64,000 bases of DNA from JAKVCB01 sp965243695 (lineage in GTDB: Bacteria > Planctomycetota > Planctomycetia > Pirellulales > Lacipirellulaceae). This document shows, one piece after another, positions 45,432 to 52,998 of the stretch. The stretch spans positions 799,751 to 863,750 of the forward strand of contig CBDEWC010000014.1 of NCBI GenBank assembly GCA_965243695.1. Direction: 5' to 3'. The position numbers were made by a program, and so were the translations under genes. Under the pieces are notes generated by a model that was not told the origin of the DNA, did not search any database, and saw only the letters and a list, made by a program, of their open reading frames with translations. How positions within the stretch are numbered: position 1 is the first letter of the stretch; every line of letters begins with the position of its first letter.

Positions 45432-46400
45432 CCCAGTGTCTTGTGTTTCGGAAAGCCCAGTGTCTTGTGTTTCGGAAAGCCCAGTGTCTTGTGTTTCAGA
45501 AAGCATGGTGCCCAGATCGATCAACACGATGTCATATTCGTAACGCAAAACTCCAGCGGTGACCGAAGCTTGCAGGCTGATCTGCTCGGCAGCGGGACGC
45601 TGCCAGCGGTTTGCCGAGGGGAGTAGTATCAAGCCATCTTCGGCGGAATGGACGAGCGCCTCATCCAAAGGAGCGCCGCGATCAAGCACATCTTGCCAGG
45701 TTGTGGTCGGATAGATACCCAGGGCTGTGGCCAACTGTGGATTTTGGAAATTGGCGTCGACGACTACGACCGACTTGCCCTGTGCGGCCAGTTGGCGGGC
45801 CAGGCACAAAAGTACCGTGGTGCAGCCGACCTGAGGCTCGCTACCGACGATGGTGACTAAAGATCGTCCTTCGCTGGCAGCGCCGGAGATAGTGTTGACA
45901 GCAGGAGTCAACTGGCTGGCATGGTCATTTATTAACTGTGCGCAAACCTTTGGAAATTGGAACGTCGCAACAGAGGTGCCGGGATTAGATTCCGCTGTTT
46001 TTTGGGGTGCTATGATGGACGCAAGCGTTGGCTTGCGCGTTACCATGTTAGGGGCACAGGTTTTTTGGTTCGGTGTGGGATGTTCCTTGTCCGGATTGGC
46101 CTCCAAGCCGCCGATAGCAATGTGGGGTGCCGGAAGTTGTTTCGCTCCGCTGGGAGCTACCTGTTCGACGCGCAGGATTTCTTCACCTCTACGGTAACTC
46201 TGGGAGGAAATCGAAGGGTCTTCCTGCCCGTGCTCTTCCGCTGGTCCTGGCAATCCATGGGGAATCACACCGAGATTGGCCGTCACCAAGTGGACCGAAG
46301 TAGAAAGGGCATCGACCATGCGCCGGTTACCAGAAGTCGTCTGGGACGAGCGGTTGGCAGGAGCATAGGCACGAATAAAAGCTTGGTCGGTCGTGGTCAT
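45396..46400 (-). CDS. CpsD-like P-loop ATPase, frameshifted at a repeat
   Basis: Resembles the tyrosine autokinase/ParA fold used to control polysaccharide export. The first 160 residues are low-complexity and not conserved. From about 175 come a P-loop variant (GSEPQVGCTT), VVVVDANFQNPQLATALG (second Asp motif) and YDIVLIDLGTML (Walker B-like). Directly after it, 3 copies of an 8-residue LSETQDTG repeat lead to a premature stop. The C-terminal Tyr-rich tail of autokinases is not visible. Start overlaps the previous gene as ATGA (46397-46400), which shows co-translation. Joining the displaced tail would give about 376 residues. Confidence 0.72.
   Translation of the reverse strand: MTTTDQAFIRAYAPANRSSQTTSGNRRMVDALSTSVHLVTANLGVIPHGLPGPAEEHGQEDPSISSQSYRRGEEILRVEQVAPSGAKQLPAPHIAIGGLEANPDKEHPTPNQKTCAPNMVTRKPTLASIIAPQKTAESNPGTSVATFQFPKVCAQLINDHASQLTPAVNTISGAASEGRSLVTIVGSEPQVGCTTVLLCLARQLAAQGKSVVVVDANFQNPQLATALGIYPTTTWQDVLDRGAPLDEALVHSAEDGLILLPSANRWQRPAAEQISLQASVTAGVLRYEYDIVLIDLGTMLSETQDTGLSETQDTGLSETQDTGHTSCSCSLSKP
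45432..45503. repeat. Three 24-bp tandem repeats inside the CpsD-like gene
   Basis: Units at 45432-45455, 45456-45479 and 45480-45503; the third differs by one base. Each codes for LSETQDTG on the minus strand. Length is a multiple of three, so changes in copy number do not change the frame; the edge of the insertion does. Confidence 0.95.
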
Positions 46401-47689
46401 CGTTTTGTAGTCGTGGGTTCGATGGAACCAGTGAGTTCGGCAACTGAAGCGGGTGGACGCACCCGATAATCGGCGCTACCGGTTGGAAAAATCGTCACGA
46501 TTGGTTGCCCCGTGGAAGGATACCGGGGTGGGCGAGGAGGATTTGCTTGTTGGGGTGGATTTTGTTTTTCTTCGGCAGTGACAAAGGGCAATCGGTCAGG
46601 ACCAGCCGGCTGTGCGTCATGAACCAGGCCGTACCGGTCGGGCTTATTTTTCAGCTGCTTGGAAGCATCACGTAACGGTGGCGACACCGAAACAGGGGAG
46701 GTCGTTGGTTGATAGGAACCACTCGGACCTTGGGCGGTAATCTCTCGTTTGCCACCCGGTGTATCTTTCTTGGCCACTGTTTCGGTTTCAGCCACTGTGT
46801 CGGTTTCAGCCACTGTGTCGGATTTGGCCACTGTTTTGGATTTGGCCACGGTGTTGGCATCGGCCACGGCTTTCGTCTCACCCAGTCTTGTTTTGACCAC
46901 AGCCTTCGTCTCTACCGGTGTTGGTGGTTCGGCTGGCACTTGGGTTTGGGCGCCGGTTTGGGCGCCGGTTTGGGCGCCGGTTTGGGCGCCGGTTTCTGTT
47001 TCGACAAGTGCGGTGGGTGTTGCAGACAATGTGGTGGTTAGTTTGGGCTCATTGGCAAACGTGGGTTGGGGAACATGTGGGCCTTGGAGATCCGAATCCC
47101 CTTGGTTTTCCAGCAGCAGGTAGCTAAGTGCTGCAGCTACGAGCACAGTTGCCAGTAGGACAAGCCGAGCAAAGGGACTTCGATTCACGTGCAATTGTTT
47201 GAATGTTGTGGCAATTCGCGTGTCGGGCTGATCGGCGGGGAATTTGAGTGTGGGACTGACTTCGACCGCAAACTCTGTGGTGTTAGCTTCGGCGGTCCCA
47301 AATTCGGTCGCTGAATGGGCAATTTCCCGCTCGGTTGGCAAGGCGGTGGAAAATGCCGCCGGATCGAGGGGCTTTTCCGGACCAGCGGAGGAACCTGAGA
47401 GGTTGCTGGTGCCTGGCGTAATTTGCGAGTGGTTCTCGGGTAAGGGTTCAGCGCCAGATCCGGCCCCAGCGTCAACCTGGTATCGTTGGCGGGCCGATTC
47501 GTCCAGGCTGTCCGGGCTGGAAGGCAAGAGACGTGGCAATCGCGCCAGCACGGGTGTGGTTGAGGCTGGCGTTTCCGACTCAGCATGTCCTGGCAAGCTC
47601 ACCTCTGCAGGTGTCTGAGTCTCACCCTGTTGCGATGCAGAATGCAGGTCATCTTCGCTGCAGTGGGTTTGAGTTTGGGAGACCGTCAC
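46397..47689 (-). CDS. Repeat-rich single-pass membrane protein in the CpsD/ExeA operon
   Basis: 430 residues of low complexity with one membrane helix near residues 175-197 (FARLVLLATVLVAAALSYLLL). The cytoplasmic N-terminus is acidic and Ser/Thr/Pro-rich. The external part holds four TGAQ repeats, six degenerate six-residue VAETDT-type repeats, and a Pro-rich tail. I recognise no domain. The gene is followed by the CpsD-like ATPase with an ATGA overlap. A membrane partner of a polysaccharide-export ATPase is a plausible role, but this is only context. The hypervariable repeats argue for a spacer or mucin-like stalk. Confidence 0.72.
   Translation of the reverse strand: MTVSQTQTHCSEDDLHSASQQGETQTPAEVSLPGHAESETPASTTPVLARLPRLLPSSPDSLDESARQRYQVDAGAGSGAEPLPENHSQITPGTSNLSGSSAGPEKPLDPAAFSTALPTEREIAHSATEFGTAEANTTEFAVEVSPTLKFPADQPDTRIATTFKQLHVNRSPFARLVLLATVLVAAALSYLLLENQGDSDLQGPHVPQPTFANEPKLTTTLSATPTALVETETGAQTGAQTGAQTGAQTQVPAEPPTPVETKAVVKTRLGETKAVADANTVAKSKTVAKSDTVAETDTVAETETVAKKDTPGGKREITAQGPSGSYQPTTSPVSVSPPLRDASKQLKNKPDRYGLVHDAQPAGPDRLPFVTAEEKQNPPQQANPPRPPRYPSTGQPIVTIFPTGSADYRVRPPASVAELTGSIEPTTTKR
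46773..46880. repeat. Six degenerate 18-bp tandem repeats in the membrane-protein gene
   Basis: Units of the GCCACTGTGTCGGTTTCA type run from 46773 to 46880 and encode VAETDT/VAKSDT-like hexapeptides on the minus strand. The outer copies have drifted. Confidence 0.8.
46945..46992. repeat. Four perfect 12-bp tandem repeats (TGAQ x4)
   Basis: TTTGGGCGCCGG occurs at 46945, 46957, 46969 and 46981 and gives four in-frame TGAQ repeats on the minus strand. Confidence 0.95.
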
Positions 47690-47954
47690 TTTGGGTAACC
47701 TTTGCTTCCATGCGAAACGAAAAAGCGTTAAGCATCTGTGTTCCGAGCGCCGTCGCGCAGCACCAGCCAGGACAGAATTCCACCTGCTATGGGTTTTGTA
47801 TCGGATAGCGATTATGCCGATCTTGAAGATTGTTCCAGTTCATCGGACTGGAGAGGGCCACAAGATCACGCCCGCGCCAGGCGTGTGGCAAATCGCGGCC
47901 CGCAACGGATGGCTGGCAATCGGTTCACGGTCACTCCGTTGACGAGTGGCCTTG
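47690..47954. other. Intergenic region, 265 bp
   Basis: Between the WD40 kinase stop and the membrane-protein start, both on the minus strand. It probably holds the promoter of the three-gene operon; I see no strong consensus. Confidence 0.4.
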
Positions 47955-50900
47955 TCAGTCGGTGGTTCTCAAAAGAGTTGCCAGCGGTTTTAGATTTTGC
48001 CAATCGATAGCAAGCCAAATGATAGCAGTCCCATCACGGCTGCCAGTTAGCGCCAGTTGACCATTGGGTGAAAAGGCCACAGCGGTGACTTCTTGCTCAT
48101 GACCGGTCAGGGAAAGGATTTCCTTTCCTTCGTACGGGTCCCAAAGTTTGGCCGTATTGTCCTGACTACCCGTCAAAGCCCGTTGGCCGTCGGGGGAAAA
48201 TGCGACGGAAGTGACACCGGACGTATGGCCAACCAATGTGTTCTGCAAGGTACCTGTGTGTGCATCCCAGATTTTCGCAGAATTGTCTTCGCTACCGGTG
48301 ATAATCGACTGCCCATTGCGTGAGAACTGCCCGCACGTGACGGCCCATTGATGACCTTTGAGGACAAGCTGCTCATGGCCGGTTGTGGCATCCCAAAGTC
48401 GGGCTGTTTTGTCACCACTGACGGTAAGGATCCGTTTTCCATCAGGGGAGAAGACCGCTTGTAAGAGTCGGGCGCCGTGCCCCCGCAACACGACGTCGGT
48501 AAGATTGCCGGTTTCGAAGTCCCATAGGCGGGCTGTTCCGTCGTCGCTAGCGGTTAGTACGAGGCTCCCGTCTGATGAGAATTCCGCACTGTTAATGTAG
48601 CCGGTATGCCCGTTGTCAAGGCGGCGGATAGCCTGACCAGTCAACGAGTCCCAGATTTTCGCAGAATTGTCCCAGCTTCCCGTCACCAGGTACCGTCCGT
48701 CGTGCGAAAGGGTTGCCGCGGCAACCGCTCCATGTGGGCTGAATCGAATTTGTTGGCGTCCGGTGGCGAGGTCCCACAACCGTGCATCATTTCCACCAAT
48801 CGTGACAATCCCCTCTCCATTGGGTGAAAAGGCAGCCGACCAAACCGATCCGCCAACCTGATTGAAATCAAGCAAACTTTTGGTGGTGTCTCGGGACTCA
48901 GGATCGCCAAACCTCCAGATTTGCAATTTTTTCTGCTTGGCCGAGGTCAACAGCGCTGCAGTGCCGACGGGGGCAATCCTGGCCGAGTTGAACCCAAACT
49001 CGGGCAGGGCAATCTGCTGAATTTCTTTGGCGTTGGGGACAGACCAGAGTCGAACGATTCCATCTTCACACGTCGTAATTGCAATTTGGCCATCTCGGGA
49101 GATATCGAGCGACGTGACCCAATCGGGATGTCGCAGTGTGGCTCCAGAAATAACTTTGCCTGTGGTGATATCCCATTGGGTACAGGTCATATCACCGCTG
49201 GCGGTGATCAGGCGAGTGTCGTCGGGCAAGAATCGAGCGGCGGTGATCGACCGCGTATGCGCAAGGAGTTCGCGCATGAAGTCGAACTGCCTGGCGTCTG
49301 TAGTGGGTTGCCAGACGCGGAGACCTCCCCGATCGTCACCAGTAACAAGATAATTGCCGTTGGAGGAAAAGACCGCTGAAGTAACCTCAGCGGTGTGGCC
49401 AGTAAGCGTTGCCAGAAGTGTGCCGTCTGTGGTGTTCCAGACCTGGACTTCATTGCCGGCACTTCCGGTAACGATCTGGGACCCGTCGGGAGAGATAGCG
49501 ATGGTTCCCATGCGACCGGTGGGAGAAATAGGCAGCAGTTGCGTTCCGGTAATGACATCCCAAATCCGGACACTATTGTCACCAGCGCCGGTGACTAATT
49601 TTCTGCCGTTATCAAAGAAGGCAATATTCGAAGCCAGGAATTGGTGTCCTTCGTTGAATTCTCGTATCTGTTTTCCGGTGGCAACATCCCACAGGCTCGC
49701 CGTGCGATCCCGACTGGCGGTCACAATATTTGTGCCGTCTGGAGAAAACTGGGCAGAAAGAACTGCATCGGTGTGGCCTTTCAATACGCGACCACGAATG
49801 ACACGTTTTTCCTGATAGCCTTCAATATTCCAAAGCCGCACAAACTCATCATGTGCGCCCGACAGGACTTTCAGGCCATCAGGAGAGAACGTGCAGGACC
49901 TCACGCTTCCACCGTGGCCCCGGAAGATTTTGACAAGATTGCCTGTTGCGACATTCCAAATTTGCAAGGTGTTGTCATGGCTACCGCTCACCAACAAGGT
50001 GTTATTGGTGGGTGAAAATGCCACGGATCGGACAGGACCATTGTGCCCGGAGAGTTCCAAGTGGGTTGGTTTAGGATCGGGAAGATTTTCGATTCGGCGT
50101 CCAATGTCAATCGGCTGAACCTCGTTAGGATTCCAAACCAGCACCTTGTTGTCATAGCCTCCGGTAGCAACAAGTTGACCATCGTTGGAAAAGTCAGCTG
50201 TGTAGACAGGTCCTTCATGACCAGGAAACTCGGTGATTTGTTCGAATGGGCCAAAAGTGTTGTCCTGATTCATTACCCGCTTCCAGATGATTGCTCGACC
50301 ATCCTGTCCTACGGTTACAAGCCGTTTGCCGTCTGGAGAGAACTCGGCATCCCAGACCCACCAGCTATGCCCTCTGAGGACTTGCAATTCGTTTCCTGAC
50401 TGCAAGTCCCATAGTCGGGCCGATTCGTCGTACGAGGTTGTGATGAGTTGCTTGCCATCGGGTGAAAACTGCAAGCTGAGTACGGCATCTTGGTGTCCTA
50501 CACCTTGGGCTTTGCCTGGAAGTGTTCTGATTTCCAACCCCGTTCTGGCGTCGATCAAGCGAATGGTGCTGTCGCTGCTCCCGCTGGCAATGAACTTGCC
50601 GGAGGGAGAGTAGGCGACTGCGTGAACATATTGCCCATGCTGTAGCGAGTGGAGTACCTTGCCATCGGAAATGTCGCGGATGGCAACCTGACCATCCCAA
50701 TCGCCACTGACACATTGGTCGCCAAGCGGCGAGTAGGCCACAGTATCGACAGGCCCATTAGCCTGCATGGGAAGTTCGGAGAGCTGACACAGGTGCGCCA
50801 GACGTCCCCATTCCCAATGTCTCAGGTCCTGGCGGCACTGGGTGAGTAATTCGTAGGCGTAGTCGTAGGCATTCTCGTCGATTTTGGCTGCGGCGAGTCC

Positions 50901-52946
50901 AATTCGGGCGATGTAGGATTCATATTCTTCGGCCTCTTTTGCCTTGTCAGCAAGCGTTTTTTGCCGGACTGCTTCCTGCTCATTTTTTTCAGCAATACTT
51001 TTTTGGTGTACTGCTTCTTGCTCACTCTTTTCAGCAATACTTTTTTGGTGCACTGCTTCCTGACGATTTTGATTGATCAGCACGGCTGCCAGGATGGAAA
51101 TTCCAGCGATGGCGACTACCAGGGCCGCGACGATTCGCCGAAAATTTCGGAGACGCCATTGGCGAGCATCACGTTCTTGTTGCCCTTGTTCGATTTTGGA
51201 AAGTAATTCTGTATGTGCTTCATTGGCCGGATTGAGCAAAGTTGCAGCAAGGTCAAAATCACCTTTATCGTAAGCACAGGAGGCGTAGTCGAACTGTGCT
51301 TCCACTAATGCGATCCGTGCTTTCTCATTGCCATCCCATAGTTGAAGTGCTTCCTGGAATCCAAAAACGGATCTCGCATAGGTATCGTAGTTGGAGGTTT
51401 GGCGAGCTTTTTCAAGATGGTGTCGCGAGCTGGCGGTGAGCATGAGGCTCTCGGAGTGCGATTGATAGGCGCCAATCGCATCCTGCAAATCCTTGATGGA
51501 CGCGTAGCGGTCTTCTCGATTTACCGCCATGGCCCGCATGGAGATTGACTTGAGTTCACCTTCATATTCGATCGGGTCAATCTGGTTTTGGGTGGCAGCC
51601 ATCAGGCATTGCATCACGTCGCGGCCTGAATGCGGGGGGCGGCCACCAATAATTTCGTACAAGATTGCCCCTAGCAGGTAGACGTCGCTACGGAAATCAA
51701 TCGCTTCAATGGGACCACGTGCCATTTCCGGCGACATATAAGCTGGTGTGCCACCCAGACTGCCAGTTTGACAAATCGCTTCAATATTTGCAAAATCTTT
51801 GGTGACCTGTGCCAAGCCCCAGTCCATGACGAGAACTTCCCCATAGCCTCCGAGCATCACATTTTCAGGCTTGAGATCGCGGTGCACGACGCCATGAGCA
51901 TGGGCAAAAGATACCGCGTCGGCGACCCGCAGTAAGATGTTCAGATTCTCATCCAGACTTTTATCCTTGATGACGTCATCCCAGGGTGTTCCTCGGACAT
52001 GTTTCATCGAATAGAAAAGTGCTCCTGATTCATTGGTACCCAGATCGTAAATCGGAACAATGTTGGGATGGTCAAGTTCACCCGTGACCACGGCCTCAGA
52101 GATGAATTTGTCGTGCTGCTCTTCGTTCGTTCGTTTGTTCGACTTGAGCATTTTGACTGCCACGGTACGGGCAATCGAAGATTGAGTTGCCGAAAAGACG
52201 ACCCCCATCCCTCCTTCACCGATTACGTTCAACAGCTCGTAATCGGGCACCTCGGCTGGAGGGAGCTGTTTTGGATCGCCGCTTGTGCGGGCAGAGCTTT
52301 CCAGGATGTTGCGGGACTTGATTGGGAGCGAAGAGCGAAAACCACTCGTGGTGTCTGGTTGGCGAATGGTGTTCCGGTTGGATGTAGCTGCATCATAGCT
52401 ATTCTGCCACTGCGTACCGAGATTTTCGATGTCACTGTCCATCGTCACTCTTTCATCACGCACCACTCCGTCAGTTGAGACCTTGAAATCGCCGGATTCA
52501 CTGGTGAGTTCGGCAATGTCGATCGTCATATCCGTATCAATGAGATGCGTCGAGTGTTTCGAGGGTTCGGCGTCGGTTTCATTCTCTGCCGGCTTGTCTT
52601 CGTTGGAGTTAGCAGAAGCAGTCCCATCCTGATTGCCCATCAGCGGTCCCAGGTCGGCCGCAGTATCGGCAGGTGAGAGATCGACCGTTGCATTGTTTGG
52701 ATTTGTCGTTTGCCCTGACAGAGAAGAATCTTTACGTGGATGCTCCAATGAGATTTCTGAACGGTCTTCGCTAGTACTACTGCTCGACGGGTCCTGAGTT
52801 ACACTCGTGCCAGGCCGACTAAGGTCCTGGACCGTATGGGGAGTCTTTGCGACGGTTGGAGCACCACACACAGGACATTGACCGGCCTTGATAGAGGCGT
52901 CATCCAGTTGGGCCTGACAAGTTGTGCAAGATTGTAAGTTCATCAA
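47955..52946 (-). CDS. Ser/Thr protein kinase with 21 WD40 repeats
   Basis: Starts with a zinc ribbon (Cys7, 10, 24, 27) and a Ser/Thr-rich acidic linker to about residue 230. The Hanks kinase domain (about 235-510) has GEGGMGVVF, VAVKML, HRDLKPENVML, a DWG in place of DFG (MDWGLAQ) and SPEMARG. A membrane helix lies near 615-635 (RIVAALVVAIAGISILAAVL), then a coiled coil of 14-residue QEAVHQKSIAEKSE-type repeats, and a C-terminal region from about 725 with 21 WD40 repeats, enough for three seven-bladed propellers. The inferred topology puts propellers outside and kinase inside, giving a large ligand- or wall-sensing receptor. The start ATG has no strong Shine-Dalgarno, but the zinc ribbon supports it. 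Confidence 0.92.
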   Translation of the reverse strand: MMNLQSCTTCQAQLDDASIKAGQCPVCGAPTVAKTPHTVQDLSRPGTSVTQDPSSSSTSEDRSEISLEHPRKDSSLSGQTTNPNNATVDLSPADTAADLGPLMGNQDGTASANSNEDKPAENETDAEPSKHSTHLIDTDMTIDIAELTSESGDFKVSTDGVVRDERVTMDSDIENLGTQWQNSYDAATSNRNTIRQPDTTSGFRSSLPIKSRNILESSARTSGDPKQLPPAEVPDYELLNVIGEGGMGVVFSATQSSIARTVAVKMLKSNKRTNEEQHDKFISEAVVTGELDHPNIVPIYDLGTNESGALFYSMKHVRGTPWDDVIKDKSLDENLNILLRVADAVSFAHAHGVVHRDLKPENVMLGGYGEVLVMDWGLAQVTKDFANIEAICQTGSLGGTPAYMSPEMARGPIEAIDFRSDVYLLGAILYEIIGGRPPHSGRDVMQCLMAATQNQIDPIEYEGELKSISMRAMAVNREDRYASIKDLQDAIGAYQSHSESLMLTASSRHHLEKARQTSNYDTYARSVFGFQEALQLWDGNEKARIALVEAQFDYASCAYDKGDFDLAATLLNPANEAHTELLSKIEQGQQERDARQWRLRNFRRIVAALVVAIAGISILAAVLINQNRQEAVHQKSIAEKSEQEAVHQKSIAEKNEQEAVRQKTLADKAKEAEEYESYIARIGLAAAKIDENAYDYAYELLTQCRQDLRHWEWGRLAHLCQLSELPMQANGPVDTVAYSPLGDQCVSGDWDGQVAIRDISDGKVLHSLQHGQYVHAVAYSPSGKFIASGSSDSTIRLIDARTGLEIRTLPGKAQGVGHQDAVLSLQFSPDGKQLITTSYDESARLWDLQSGNELQVLRGHSWWVWDAEFSPDGKRLVTVGQDGRAIIWKRVMNQDNTFGPFEQITEFPGHEGPVYTADFSNDGQLVATGGYDNKVLVWNPNEVQPIDIGRRIENLPDPKPTHLELSGHNGPVRSVAFSPTNNTLLVSGSHDNTLQIWNVATGNLVKIFRGHGGSVRSCTFSPDGLKVLSGAHDEFVRLWNIEGYQEKRVIRGRVLKGHTDAVLSAQFSPDGTNIVTASRDRTASLWDVATGKQIREFNEGHQFLASNIAFFDNGRKLVTGAGDNSVRIWDVITGTQLLPISPTGRMGTIAISPDGSQIVTGSAGNEVQVWNTTDGTLLATLTGHTAEVTSAVFSSNGNYLVTGDDRGGLRVWQPTTDARQFDFMRELLAHTRSITAARFLPDDTRLITASGDMTCTQWDITTGKVISGATLRHPDWVTSLDISRDGQIAITTCEDGIVRLWSVPNAKEIQQIALPEFGFNSARIAPVGTAALLTSAKQKKLQIWRFGDPESRDTTKSLLDFNQVGGSVWSAAFSPNGEGIVTIGGNDARLWDLATGRQQIRFSPHGAVAAATLSHDGRYLVTGSWDNSAKIWDSLTGQAIRRLDNGHTGYINSAEFSSDGSLVLTASDDGTARLWDFETGNLTDVVLRGHGARLLQAVFSPDGKRILTVSGDKTARLWDATTGHEQLVLKGHQWAVTCGQFSRNGQSIITGSEDNSAKIWDAHTGTLQNTLVGHTSGVTSVAFSPDGQRALTGSQDNTAKLWDPYEGKEILSLTGHEQEVTAVAFSPNGQLALTGSRDGTAIIWLAIDWQNLKPLATLLRTTD
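50962..51062. repeat. 42-bp tandem repeats coding for a coiled coil
   Basis: About two and a half copies of a 42-bp unit (14 residues, QEAVHQKSIAEKxE) lie just after the membrane helix of the WD40 kinase. The first two copies are nearly identical; the third has drifted. Boundaries are approximate. Confidence 0.75.
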
Positions 52947-52998
52947 TCGTACAGGATATGGCTATATGCCAAGTGTCGAAGGGAAAAGTAAAAAACAG

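Noticed and set aside
45396..45503. Phase-variable repeat controlling the CpsD-like gene
   Set aside because: The unit is 24 bp, a multiple of three, so loss or gain of a unit cannot switch the frame. The frame is disturbed at the edge instead.
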